Assembly (NCBI RefSeq): GCF_001522545.3
Contig: NC_031771.1
Span: 30,570,884-30,634,883 of the forward strand
Direction: 5' to 3'
From: Parus major
Taxonomy: Eukaryota; Chordata; Aves; Passeriformes; Paridae
Length of the DNA: 64,000 bases
Positions 1-64,000 of the stretch are shown here, in pieces (the stretch's first letter is position 1; each line of letters opens with the position of its first letter). Below the pieces are notes generated by a model. That model searched no databases and had not been told where the DNA came from. It saw nothing but the letters and a program-made list of their open reading frames with translations. Position numbers and translations under genes: made by a program.

Positions 1-3000
1 CAGATTCCTCTTCTGTACGTGTTTTGTAGAAGCTTTTACTTCTTTATCTGTATCCCTGTTGAAATTCAGTATTTTTCCCCTCCCCTCTAAAAAGAAGTAA
101 AAAAATATATTTGACTGTGGCAGGTGAACAGAAGTTGAAATCCCTGTATTCAGTTTTTAGCAGGGACTACTTCTTAAGCCTTCCTGAATCAATATGCACT
201 GCCCACCTGAACTCCCCATGGCAGGAGCAATCTCTTTAATCAAATTTCAGAGATGGCCATTATCCTCTGCTTTGTCAACTCCCACTCCCATCCTGCAGCT
301 GCAGCTATACTTTGCTTTATTTGACTGAAGCATTAGCCTAAGAATACAAGCTTTCAGAGCCTTAGCTTTTCCCTGTGAATATTATTCTATTCATTTGTTC
401 TCAGCCTGCTGGATTATGCCTCTGCTCACACTGCTGCACAATTATGCACAACTGCGAGCCACTTGCTTAAATATTCCAGTAGAGGTATTTGTAAAAGCTT
501 GGTGACTCCTCAGCTATTGGAAAGCTGAAGCAGAGTGCTAAAAACACAATGGGATTGACTTACAAAGTTGTAATGTATATTCCATTCTTCAAGAGGTTTA
601 AAAATAACACAATTTTAACATACTATCATTTGGGGAAGTGTGCATGGGGTTTTTTGGGCCTTTTTAAAATAGTTGAATCCATGTTTTTCTGACACCCATT
701 GCTATTTTAGTTTTTTGGGTTATTTTATGTACATCCTTATTGTACAGTGTGAGCACATCATTGCTTTTGATCCTCTTTCTTTAACAAATCCATAGAGAAT
801 TTTGCAAGCTGTGCTTTATAAATTTATTTTTTGAGGGAAGAAATGTGCCTACTGGACCTCTCAACACAGGAACTTGCATTTGAAAGCCACAGGCTTGTTC
901 AGGGCTTAGATGGACCTGCATTTTACTACCACCCCACTGCTTTTTCAAATGTAGGACCCCGTATTTATCGCTGAGTGTGATGCTTGTGAGTTAATGACCT
1001 ACCTCATTTCTTTATGTCTTTGATGCAAATGAAGAATTATGTTAGGAAATTCCATTTTATAGATTTTAGGCCTTTATTAAGTAAGACAACTGATTTCCGC
1101 CCCCATATTTGGTATATGTATTGAGACTATAGGATATGTGCAGATCTGAAAACAAAGAGGTTTTTGTGTAATAGTAAAAAATATGGTTTAACAGTTTTGG
1201 GTCTTCACAATGAACAACAAAACCTTACACAATCAGTTGTCCTTTATCTTCCTCAACAAGGAGACAGATTTAACTCCTAAACATGGTAGGACGGGAATAA
1301 GTGGGGGAGGAACACTTTTCAGTACATTAGCTCTTCCTCAAAGTCCAATTCAGTTTAATTAAAGCTCATCTGTGGGAAATAACAGTTTGTAGTGTCCCTT
1401 AGGATATGACAATAATTAAGTCCTATGTAAGCCATGAATTAATTTCTTGGAGTTAATGTCAAAAAACCCCATGGAATCTTGAAAGGTGTTATAAACTAAC
1501 AATTAGGATTGCAAAATAATCAGCTGCTTTTGGCAGCTGATGTGAAATACAAAATAAGGTGGTTTATTTTACACTACAGTGCAGCGCACCAGGAAATATT
1601 AATATTGATTGATATTATAAGATTATATGACTTTATTTCTTTTCTTCTCAGAGTTATACTGCATTTTATGATATTTTTTTTAAACTGTGATATGTTTCTA
1701 GATTTTTAATGTTAATTTTTGTGGAAAAATTATGTTACTGAAACTTTCATTATGGCTACTGATTGTTATTGCTAACCACAGTGTCTGGTTAATTGCCTCC
1801 AGATTTTCTCCCAATTATGTCTGTGTGTCTTGCTTTGGCAGCTGCACCCCTCTGTCACGCCTCATTCATTGAAACTTGTAACTGGCAGATCCAGGGAGAA
1901 GGCAACTTTGTGTCATTAGTTCTTGCTATAATTTTCTGCCTGTGAAGGTATTAAACACAGTAGTCAAATCACTTTTCAATGTATTTTTCACCAGCTCACC
2001 AGATTATCATCCTCCAGGGTAAAGCATCCCTTGTGTTTCTCAAATCACTTCTGTGGCTTGTCTCTGAATTTTCAGTCTTGTTTCAGCTGTAGATATCAGA
2101 ACTGTGTGTCCAGGTTACTCTCTCCAGGACCACCTTATGATACAATTACATACTCCCACCTAATCATTATCCTAAGCATTGCACTAGAAAATACAGTCAT
2201 TAGTATCACCATCTTTAGTGATCTCTCGATCCTTCTGGCAATGCTGCTTGCCAGACTGTCATCTGTGTTTTACATTTCTTGCTCTTAAGTGTAATTCACA
2301 ATTTGCTGCTCTGACATATTTAAATGTGCTTGACTTACCAAGTAAATCACATTCCTGAGCTGTTATATCCTTATTATTCACCGTTCTTTGTCATACACAC
2401 ATTTTAATCAGTTATGATTCACATTTATGTAATCACTGAATAAATTAACCCCTGGACTTGAAATGCCAGTCCCTATGGAAGACCAGAAGAATGATCCTCT
2501 AAGATCATGATTCACCACTTTTAAAAAGCCCTATCAGCCAGATTTTTGAACCTTCACAATGATCCTGCATGGCAGTTTCTCTGTGTGAGTACTTGGCACC
2601 ATAGCCAGGCTGTAACATCTCTCAGAAACAGCATTCCAGTCCAATATCCAGGACTTAGCATCACCCCAGGAGCAGTAGCTACTCCTGCAAGCTTGAACAA
2701 GAGGCAGCAGTAAGTCATTGCCATTTGTGTAAGTGCAAATGTTAAATACATTCTGTATGAAATAAGCTGCAGTCTATAATAGAGTAGTGAGGCACAATTG
2801 TTACATCTATGGGATGGTCACCACCCAACAAGAGAACAGTTCTAAATACCTGATAGGGTTGGGTTTCAGTAACATGTGTGAGTCATTTAATAGCTGAAGG
2901 CAATGAAAGATTTGGTCTTGGAGTAAACAGTTTGGAAGGTGGGTGGGTTTTTTCCCTCTCCCTTTCTGCATCCTGCATAAGTGACTTGTCTGTATTTTTA

Positions 3001-6000
3001 TTATTAAATTTTTTGTTGGTAGTGGTATTTCTTTTGCCCTGCCTTACATTAATCACCTTCTCAAGGTAAAGCCTTAACTTCCTATATCTCAACCCTGTTC
3101 TGCAAGTCTATCCAAGAAATAGAGCCACTGAGTTGTGCAAGACATTTTGAAGGCTGGTAATAGATGCTTCTGTCTTGAAGACACAGCTTCACGTGACTAC
3201 AGCTGTCAGGTATAGTATATGGGAATATAATCAGCACTCTGGTAAGTTTTGTAAAATCCTCTTACAGTTACCTCTATCTCTTTGCCTAGTTTGTCAACTC
3301 TGAGATCAACTGTTCTCTCTTTTAAATTGATCAGAGTTGTTTTATTCCAAGCATTAAAACTTCTTTCAAAATATAAACTAGAGAAGTTTTGTGTTTCCAT
3401 GATGTATGTATTATCAGTAGTTATTAATAATTTTAATTAATTAGTTAGTTAATTAATACTCAATATTTGCTCTTCATCATAGAAAGTTTTTAGGATTTCC
3501 GATGTTCCATATATACTTCAGTTTTTTGTAATGGACATAGATTTAGGGTTATCTTTCTGAATAATAAAAGAAAATAGTTGCCTTTTTGTCTTGTCACACA
3601 AATAAAACATGTGCAAAGACTTTTAAGTCTTGTAAGCAAAATTCTGTGAGTGTGACTTTATTTTGGAAAATATCTTTATATGCTTCCTGGTGAATACTGA
3701 TTTGCTGAAAAAGATTCAGGCAAGTCAAAAGTATTTAAAAAAATTGAATTGGCAAATTCTGTTTGGCCAAAGGAATGAAGTAATCTGTAAATATATATGA
3801 GTGTTATATGTATTTTTTGTGTACATGTAGATTTGTCTATAAATAAGAACTTTTGGGAATGTTAATGAATGTTTTTTTGTAATTACCAGGTTATTTAGAC
3901 GGTGTGTGTTGGCAAAATAGAACTTTCTATTTGCTGCATTGTATTCAGATATAAGAGACAGGTAAAGAAGATTTAAAATCTGCTGATCAGTAGGTTTCCT
4001 GCAGCACTTATGTTTTATTCACTGCTCTCATTGTTATCATCAGCTTACGAGGCCATGCCCAGGTGCCTGGTTATGCTTATAGGCTGGGAATGCCCTTGGG
4101 GTTGGAGCATTCCTCTGAGACTAAGGCAAGTGCCAAAACTTTTTCCATATTACAAGGAAATTTGGCCTTTGAAGATAATCATCCCTGAACTATGGAAAAT
4201 AGGAGGAAGGATTAGATACAAAGGAAGACGTGAATTTATTCCTCCTACTCGGCTCTGCATATGCTCCTATGCTGTCTGAGAATTTAAACATAGCTTTTTA
4301 ATCCCTTATTAAAAATAAATTAGTATGTGTGAGCTCAAATATTTGATAGTATATAAACCACCCTGCTTTACATAAGATATGCATGTGTCTTTATAAGTAC
4401 ACATTAAGTTTTTTATGAGTGGGGGTGAATAAGTATGAAAACAGAAGTAAATCCATTTAGATCTAGGTGTGAGACTACATTTATGTAGTGGAATAATAAT
4501 TCACTGCTTGAGGAGATGAAAATAAATAGATGGTGTCCCAGCTTACTTGTATCTTTTAGTGATGTATTTTGGTCAATTAAATTAGAAGAAAAGCCAATGA
4601 GAGTTGCTACAAAGAATAAAAGGGAGCCTTTTTGAATCAGAAAGTTCTCCCAGAAAACGATAATGTAATCAGCATCAGCAGATTAGTTTGTTTTGTATAC
4701 TGAGTACGAGGAAAAGTGATGAAGAAAACCACGAATATTTAGGCTGTGATGAGTGTAGTCAATACTGCTAAAGAACATGAATCTTTTGAATATTAGGTCA
4801 CCTACTGTTACTTGCAATTCCATTTGAAGCAGTGAGAGGGCTGCACAGGTTGCATATAGCTCTAAAGCAGTGTGATGTCATAAACAAATATTTTTAATGT
4901 AGTCCAATTAATGCTATTAGGAAGGGGAGAAGTCAGAAAGAGAGCTTTTTTGTGATCCTAAACTCAAACAGTGATCCTGGTCAGAGAAAACACCATAGCA
5001 AGGAGTCTCTCTACATCCAAGTCTTGCAAAACACTCTAATTAGTGTTGTGATAACCTCAGAACTAATGAGACATGCTATGACAGGCATCTCCAAAAGTTT
5101 TCTAGCAGTAAGAATCAAGAGTTGAAGGCTCCAAAAAGTTCACTGAAGGTGCCTTTCCATGTGCTTGTAAACCTGGAATTAAACTGGGCAGGGTAGCTTC
5201 TGAACCCATCTGGCTTTGAAAGATGGTAAGAACTGGAAGGACAGAACTTTGGTTCTTGCTATGAAGAAACACATCACATAATTCAGGACTGACATTTAGG
5301 GCCCTGGAGGGTAACGAGTATAGGTAAATAGAAACAGATATTCAAATATTTATATATAGTAGTTGTACATTCAGGTCTGTGTTTCAGATGCTGGATCACT
5401 TTCTGAGCTGGTACATCACCAAGGTCAGTGAAAATGTTCTCCTAGAAGAACGTTATGTCCATCACCACCTTATTTGAAGTAGACACTCACAATTTAGGAA
5501 AATACCCATAATGTCACCAAAGACTATTAAAAATCTTCCTGAAAATTGATTCAGTATTAATTGGTGGTAGAAAGAGGTGTTATACAGGTTCACCCTTTTA
5601 AATTAGAAGATCAGAATAAGCATGCATTAAATTATTGAAGACAAAATGCTGTTTGTAGAAGGATGAATTGGATGTGTACTTTTCAAAGTTTTGAACCTCT
5701 CAGTTTTTTTCCAGCAAGTCTTTCTGTACTTAAAAAAAAAGAAGCAAAAAAACTACCCAAAACCCCCAAAGCCCGAATCACCAGCCTGATATTGTATCTT
5801 TAGCATTTAGCCTTTTGCTTTTAGAATTTGTCCTTTACAGGCTGTTTCAACATAATCTAAACAGCTATGCCTATGAAGACAAGTCAAAAAGAATACGGCT
5901 TCAGAAGTCCTGTAGTATCTGCGGTCTAGAAGGAACTGATTTATTAATATATGGTGAATGGTTCTTCACAGGAGCATTTGCTTTGAATAGGCTGGGGCGT

Positions 6001-6200
6001 GCTCTCTGTCAGTATCAGAAACTAAGCCTTGCTTTATCCTTCCTTTCTGCGATGCAGCACAGACGGCTTATAAATGTGGAGCAAAGCGACCTTACAGATG
6101 ACAGTTTATAGTTTTCCCTGTCAATCAAGTGCATCTGTGTTGCCCTGCAATAGCACTGAATCATTCATGGAGCACTCTGTTACTTTACGTTTGTGGCAGT
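1..6200. other. 5' flanking non-coding region upstream of CPE
   Basis: This stretch is AT-rich and broken by frequent stops in all frames. The open frames in it are short, composition-typical, and resemble no family I know. It contains a TTAA/TTAG-type simple repeat near 3.43-3.46 kb and an exact octamer ATGCAAAT at 1023-1030, which could be chance. I see no RNA gene, recognisable transposon or exon here. Distal CPE regulatory elements could lie in it, but the sequence alone does not show them. In other vertebrates the next gene upstream is MSMO1 (from memory); nothing of it is visible. Confidence 0.6.
3431..3456. repeat. TTAA/TTAG tetranucleotide simple repeat
   Basis: A run of TTAA and TTAG units, flanked by further AT-rich sequence. 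It is nearly self-complementary in part. This is a minor simple repeat with no inferred function. Confidence 0.5.
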
Positions 6201-6221
6201 GGGTTAACCCGCTGGGACAGC

Positions 6222-6228
6222 ATAAAAT
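6222..6228 (+). promoter_or_regulatory. CPE: TATA-like box of the CPE promoter (candidate)
   Basis: The sequence ATAAAAT lies at the upstream edge of the CpG island, about 255 nt before the start codon. If it is used, transcription would begin near 6250 and leave a leader of about 230 nt. The placement is inferred. CpG-island promoters often start at several sites without a TATA box, so this could be incidental. Confidence 0.35.
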
Positions 6229-6304
6229 GATGAGGCGGTGCGGAAAACGAGCACCCGGATTCTCGCAGCGTTTTTTTCGCAGCTGCTTGATGACAACAGC
6301 TTGA
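6227..6304 (+). other. Upstream ORF(s) in the CPE 5' leader
   Basis: Two adjacent ATGs at 6227 and 6230 open a 26-codon frame that closes at TGA 6302-6304. A third in-frame ATG at 6290 gives a four-codon version, Met-Thr-Thr-Ala. The frame ends well before the CPE start codon at 6481. If transcription starts near 6250, only the four-codon ORF would be in the mRNA. A role in reducing translation is possible but is inference. Confidence 0.4.
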
Positions 6305-6411
6305 GCGGCTTTCGCCCGCACCGTGCGGCCGCGGCGCCCGCCCTCCGCGGGAGCGCTCGCTTCGCGGATCGGGGCGGAGCGGCCGCTCCTGCCCCGCCCC
6401 GCCGCCCCCCG

Positions 6412-6451
6412 GCTCCCTCCTGCTCCCTCCCGCTCCCTGCTTCCCTCCCTC
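6412..6451 (+). repeat. 10-bp periodic pyrimidine tract in the 5' leader
   Basis: Four consecutive near-identical 10-mers of the form GCTCCCTCCN run directly upstream of the start codon, leaving about 29 nt between the tract and the ATG. The strand is almost pure C/T, so the complement is almost pure G/A. Such tracts can bind single-strand CT-element proteins or adopt non-B structure; neither is shown here. Confidence 0.7.
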
Positions 6452-6480
6452 CGGCGCTGGCGGAGCAGCAGGCGGGCGGG

Positions 6481-58384
<51,904 letters not shown>

Positions 58385-58890
58385 ATGAGGAATTTGGCTT
58401 TAAAGCTTTTAATCTATTCTATCTATGTTGACTTAGTATAATGTACTGTGGAAACTCCCTATATTCTAGATTTTGTGCACTTCACAATAATTAACTTTGA
58501 ATTTTTCAGTCATCTTTTGATTAATATGATTACAAGTAACTACTAGCCTCCTAGGTAGATAAATAAGTTATTAATTTTCTTTCATATTGTTATAGAAAGT
58601 TTACTCTTCTATAAAAATCAGAAAAAATGAATGAATATGCAGCCTATATGACAGTAAAATCTGTTGTGTATTATTTGCAAGTTCAGAATATGTAGGTTAA
58701 CACTTGATTTTAAAAAAGAAATATGCTGTAGTCAATTACCGATACTGCCAGAAATATTTGACAGTGCATAGTAGTAGACAGTGCTCTTTACTGAGTTCTA
58801 TAATGGATATTATTGAAAAGATTTATAATAACAGTGTGTGGTGTAATAATGTTTTACAAGGATTAAAATTCAGTATAACACTTTGTATGT
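58385..58890 (+). other. CPE: CPE 3' UTR (minimum estimate)
   Basis: The sequence after the stop is AT-rich with no further open frame of note. The first several hundred bases loosely resemble the mammalian CPE 3' UTR as I recall it. The end is set by the first plausible polyadenylation signal; longer forms using later signals are possible. Confidence 0.5.
58862..58867 (+). promoter_or_regulatory. CPE: Polyadenylation signal ATTAAA (proximal candidate)
   Basis: ATTAAA is followed about 15 nt later by a GT-rich stretch (TTTGTATGTCTCTGGTGTTGG at about 58882-58902). This is the expected layout for cleavage near 58880. Alternatives are ATTAAA at 58976 and 59180, and AATAAA at 59977, 60146, 60880 and 60939. 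Confidence 0.5.
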
Positions 58891-58984
58891 CTCTGGTGTT
58901 GGAGGTATTTAAATATGTAAGAAACATAAGGTGACTTCATTTTAGGAAGCAGAAAGAATCTGCTTCAACTCTTTTATTAAAGGT

Positions 58985-61900
58985 GGCATAGAATGAATTC
59001 AGGAAAAAACAGAGCTTTATTCCTTAAACAGTTGATAATGTTTGAAGAACAGGTTTTAATTATTTCTTATTACTTGTTAAGCAAATTAGAAATTCTGAGT
59101 GGAAGAAGATGAGCTAGTGCATCTCATTTATTGTGTTTGTTTTACAGCAAAAAGAAAAATTCAGGTGATATCTGTTTTAATTAAATAATTACCTTTTCAA
59201 CAATCTTTACTTGTATTAGTGCGGTCTAGATAATCAGCTAAAGTTTCATCTTTTCACGGAAGGCTATCAAAATAGTTTAGACAATGAACTGAGACTGTAC
59301 TTTTAGTGTTGCAAGTCAAGAGTGGATTTGTTTCAAGCTCTGTTTCTTCTGCTGGCTCATCTTATCTAAAACTAGATACAAGACAGATAAGTGAAATTTT
59401 TTTCAGTGTGGTAAAATTTTCAAAAAATTGTTGACAAGGATGCAAAAGCAACTTTGATTTGAAGCAATTATTTTTGGTTTTTTATACTTTAATTAACATG
59501 CTGTAGTATTTTGGTTGAGTGAAATTTGCAGAGCCAGAGAATACACATGGACCACAGTAGGTGCAAGTTTGGTATAATTCTTCAGAAATGACTCCTGGTA
59601 TGCTATTTGAGACAAGCTAAGCATCTCATCTGTTTGAAAGCTTACATATATTGCTAGTCTATTTTAATGCAAGATCAGGTATTTGATATAGATTTCCTTC
59701 CTCTGTTTCTTTAACAACACACTCTGTGTTTTGATTAGCACATGACTTCAGCTGATGCTTGTTTGGAACCGATCAAGAGTGCACTATGACACTCCTGCTC
59801 CAAGTAAAAAAAAAAATCATATATTCAGGTGTAGGATCCAAATTTACCTCCCTTGGGTATTTAAAATTTACTGCAAATACTGTTTTCTGAGAATTTTAAA
59901 TTCTTTATTAAAAATAGCACTTGATCCTTCTAAGGAACAGGCTTAAGCTTTGATACACAATGGTAAACTGAACAGCAATAAAAAAGCATAAACTTTCGCT
60001 CTCTGATCAAGAGTTTGTGATGTAACTTGCAGCTCATTTGGGTTGTAGATGTTTAACTCCAAATTTCAGAGGAAATTTACTTACTGTAAATCATTATATA
60101 GTGATGAGCTTTGAATCTCCATTGCAGTGAAAAACCCCAGTGGCAAATAAAGAATCTTATCTGAATGTGTCTTAATAACACCTTGTGGCTAGCTGTGCAC
60201 AAGAGTGGGCATAAAAGATGCCTGTTTACACCAACTTGGGTGTCCAGGACAATTTGAAAGGCCAAGATGTAGCATGGAACACATTCTGTGTACGTAAGTA
60301 ACGGTCTTGCTTTTAACAAGCAGGTAAAGTTGAAGCAGATGGTATAAAAATGAATTATAACAAGATGTTGCTGTCATGTGGGCAAATGGCTACAGGAGTG
60401 TAAACTAATGTAATAAGGCAAGTGTATATTTGTACAGAACACCCTGGTCTGCCTCTTCCAAACCTAAGAGTTTCAATCCAAATGACACTTCTTCATGGTA
60501 CGATGCCTGTCACGCATCCAGTCTTCCTGTGGCACTCTCAGTGCAGACATTACATCAAAGTGATCTCATAACAGGTTTCTAATCCATGCCTGTGTGATGT
60601 GTGTGAGATCCTCTGGTCTACTGTTTCATACATTTGCAATTAGATGTGGTGTCCCTTAAGTGATCTGTTTGTTGTGCTCTAGATGACTGCTTGCTATTAC
60701 TGTGTTGAGAAGAGGTTAAAGTGATTAAATGTTGCAGCACCAGAACCACTGCCACTGTTCTTGCTCTAGGCAAGCATCCTTAAGAACAGCATAGCCAGGA
60801 CTCTCAGTAAATTAATTCATTATGTAGCTTTCCTAGCTGAGCTGAGCTGTGTTGTAGGACTGTGTATGTTTAATGGAAGAATAAAGTGTTATGTGATGCT
60901 GAGCTTTGGTTAAAAAGGCACATGCTGTACTATTGTACAATAAATCTACAGTTTTATTTAAAATGTAAAATGTGTGAGTAATTTGCAGGTTCAAAAGGTG
61001 ACCCCTTTGGCTGTGCATGTCTGCAAAATACGCCATAAATATCCTCAGTGGGTGCGTATGCCAATTAATTTGCTGTTTGAACAGAGAAAGGAGACCAAGA
61101 TTAGTGCTGATATCCCATTGAGAGCCATCCACAGCCCATTAATTTTGTGTCAGAACATCCTCCTTTTGGAGTACACGTCTTTCTGAGCACTTCTCCCATG
61201 GAGGCTTTCAAGTAAGGGATAGTATTATTGAGATGCTCTGCCTCTGTGCAGGGTCAGCAGGGACAGGACACTTTTGTGTGTCTCTCTTACAGTATTTACA
61301 AATCTTTTTCCATATTGATCTGTAGGATTAGAAAGCACAGTGTGCAGTGTGTTTGCAAATCTGTGGTACTACACATTCCTTATAACTGCAGGGGCCAGGA
61401 TTATAGAAAGATGAAAGTCAGATAAAATCACTGTGCCTGAATTGTGTTTCCCAGGTAGGTTGTGGTGTTCACATCCATAAATGTGAATTCACATATAGCC
61501 TTGCATAGTCCTGAGCTGCTAATAACATAATTAAAGTGTGAATTAAAACTGAGGTGCTAGGCTAGAAAGAATTGCTACCAAATTTCTCCAAGCTGTTTTT
61601 TTTAAAATCTATGACAGGTGTTTTAGGAACACTTAGTAACTAGGCCATGAAAGGAAGAGGTTTCAGAGAAGATAGGTTTAGAGTTTGATTTTAAAGTTAA
61701 AAGGTGCAGTTCCAAAGAGCTGATTTTCTCCCCTATCTATGTTTAGTTAGACTCGTTTCTGTGAAGGCTGTAGAATAGCAGCAGTTTAATGATGACCTCT
61801 CTGAATGAGAGCAGCCCTCTAGAGCTTCTCAGTAAACCTGCTCCACTTGTGGATCGCCTTGTTTCCTGCTTGTGGTTAGCTCTGGAAGTGCAGGACTGAG

Positions 61901-63710
61901 AAATGCCACTGCAGTGCTTGCTTTTTGCCTTCCTGGATCTTGCAAAATACTTGTTCCAGTCATCTTGCAGGTATTTTATTCCCTGTGTGTGTTTCTGTTT
62001 GTGTAGAGCTATGTCTGTTATGAACAATTTATTGCTTGTTAAACTGGCTCATAGGTTTGGTCATTGACACAGCCTCTCTTCCATTATTTCTGACTTAGAT
62101 AATTAAACCCAGAAAACAAAATCACTTGGGAGATTTTCTGAAACTCATGGCATTAAAAACCCCCAAAACAGTGGGTTTGTTTGCCTCCTGGCTTGGAGGG
62201 TTTCAAATGAGCTTGCTTCAAGTTTTTGTTTTTCAAGCCTGCTTTAGGGAGAGAAGTGGATGACAACTGAGAAGTTGATGTAAGCCTTAGGCACCCAGAG
62301 ACCAAGGCTTCCAGCAGTATAACAAGTACTGGAATCAGCAGTATAAAAATGAGACACTTAGAAACAACTGCTGTTTGCTTTTATTAACTGTGATAATGGG
62401 AGTATATTAATTGGGCCTCACAATGTTGGTCTTTCTTCATCCCTCCTAATTTTACCTCTCTGCCCCAGGCACTCTGTTTCAGCAATGACTTAAACACATC
62501 TACGATTTGGCATCATTGATCACAGTGCTATGTTTTCCCTGAATTAATGGTTAATAATCCATGTTATTTTATTTTGGTTCTCCTTTCATATTCAGTAAAG
62601 CTGCTGCAGATTTTTGTAATCACACATCCCTGTGCACAGTGGTAATTTTCAAAGAGAGAAACTGAAGAATTTGGCTCCTGCATTGGGAATATGGGGGGAA
62701 TTCGACATCTGGAAATGCACTGGAAGCAGTCTGGTGTTTTGAAATAAGTGGATTCTACAGAGCTTTTTTCTAATTATTCTTTAGTAAAGACTGAATAAGG
62801 GTTATGTGGCTGTGGGAGTGCAGTATGTCCATGCATTTAGTGTTAAGGTAAAGTTACCCTGGAAAGGTTCCTGTTATTACCAGCCCTTTAAATCTAGAAT
62901 CTGAGTAGTCAGAACTATCTGCAGTCAGGGCTGCTCATTCTGCCTCAGAAGTAGTTGTTTTCATCTTTTCTAGGAGAAAGATGCAAAGTAATAAACAAGA
63001 AATGAAGTCTACTTTCACAATGTGCAGAATTAGTTATGGAACTTAAGATTCATTGCAAGACACAAAGTAAAAATCAGGGAGGTGAACTGGACCAGCTGCA
63101 ACCTACAGCTCACTTAAGCCTTTGAAATGCTGCTCAGTGAAAGATAGGAAGGTAAATCTGGGTGCCATTTTTCTTACATTCACCTACTGAGAATGTGATC
63201 AGAGCCCTAATTTAGAGACAAAATACAGAGCTAGATGAACACCTCACCTGCCAGTAGCATGGCAGCAATAGAGGGGTCCACAGTGTTGCAAAACCATGCT
63301 GCAATGGGAGATTCCAGCTCATGAGCTTAGCAGAACATCAGCTCTGAAGTGTGCTGTGGTGCACGTGCTGGTATCCAAGGGTGTGGAACCAGCATCCTTC
63401 CCCTGTATTCCAGAACCCCTTGCACAAAAGGTAAATTAAACACATTTCAGAAACTATGGACAACACTCAAGAGAGGACTTAGCTGCCAAGAACAGTACAA
63501 AATTACAGTCTGACTTCCCTCCCTTCAGCTCACTAAATATCCACTCATGTGGCTTTTCTTGGCTGCTTCCAGTTCTCTCACAGGGTGTGTCAAAAACCCA
63601 AAAACTAGTCCAGCCTGAGAAGCTCAAGTATCACTTGTGCCAAGACCCATCAGGAGTGGATTACACGGCTTTCTGGTGTCTACAAAGATCCCAAGTTTGC
63701 ACTTAGAATT
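58985..63710. other. Downstream flank of CPE
   Basis: AT-rich DNA without a recognisable exon, RNA gene or repeat body. It may include alternative longer 3' UTR ends, given the AATAAA signals listed for the polyadenylation candidate. Open frames of up to about 100 codons show no family features. In other vertebrates the next gene downstream is TLL1 (from memory); no part of it is visible here. Confidence 0.55.
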
Positions 63711-63714
63711 ACAA

Positions 63715-63870
63715 AATCACAGAATGGTTTGTGTTGGAAGGACCTCAAAGAGTGTGTAATTCCAATCCCTCTGCAATGGGCAGAGAACCTTCCACTAGAC
63801 CAGGTTGCTCTAAACCACATCCAGCCTGGCTTTGAACACTTCCAGGGGTGGGGCATTCAGAACTTCCTGT
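63715..63870 (-). mobile_element. CR1 LINE 3'-end fragment
   Basis: On the + strand it reads AATCACAGAATGGTTTGTGT, then the CTTCCACTAGACCAGGTTGC segment, then a degraded GAACACTTCCAGGGGTGGGGC segment. This is the reverse complement of the avian CR1 3' end, so the element is on the minus strand. About 155 bp are recognisable before similarity fades near 63870. It differs in the middle from the copy at 35.05 kb and so probably belongs to another CR1 subfamily. Confidence 0.92.
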
Positions 63871-64000
63871 CTGCTGTCCACACCATAATTGGCACAAGTG
63901 TCAATTTATTGGGGTGCTGCAGCTTCCTGTTCAGTCAGGTGCCCTGGCATCGTGAATCTTCAGGTCCCCAGAACAGGGACCCCACCAGGAGCTTGCTTTT

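Overview
The window looks like avian nuclear DNA, probably from a songbird (passerine). The evidence is an AT-rich background with one sharp CpG island, 3' ends of CR1 LINEs, and a small repeat near 57.86-57.95 kb with a tRNA-like head joined to a CR1-like tail, a structure known from zebra finch (TguSINE1 type). No bacterial, plasmid or phage features were seen.

The window holds one complete gene on the + strand: CPE, encoding carboxypeptidase E (carboxypeptidase H). It is the zinc exopeptidase that trims C-terminal Lys/Arg from prohormone and neuropeptide intermediates in secretory granules. All nine coding exons were located by reading the protein across GT...AG junctions. They add up to 1410 nt, or 469 residues plus a stop, with every phase consistent. 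Exon 1 (signal peptide, Arg-rich propeptide, start of the catalytic domain) lies in the CpG island at about 6.2-7.15 kb. A 35 kb intron follows, and exons 2-9 fall between 41.9 and 58.4 kb.

Layout: 1-6.2 kb is upstream non-coding sequence. About 6.2-7.15 kb is the promoter, 5' leader and exon 1. 6.77-41.9 kb is intron 1, with a CR1 fragment, a probable LTR fragment, two copies of an ancient palindromic repeat and simple repeats. 41.9-46.3 kb holds exons 2-5, which carry the zinc ligands. 46.3-52.5 kb is intron 5. 52.5-58.4 kb holds exons 6-9, with the catalytic Glu, the transthyretin-like domain and the C-terminal amphipathic helix. 58.4-64 kb is the 3' UTR and downstream flank, ending in another CR1 fragment.

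I found no undescribed multi-gene system. The items most worth checking are a competing out-of-frame splice donor 4 nt downstream of the exon 2 junction, an extra cysteine at residue 265, a 10-bp periodic pyrimidine tract just upstream of the start codon, short upstream ORFs, and the deleted tRNA/CR1 chimeric SINE. Comparisons with mammalian CPE are from memory; no database search was run.
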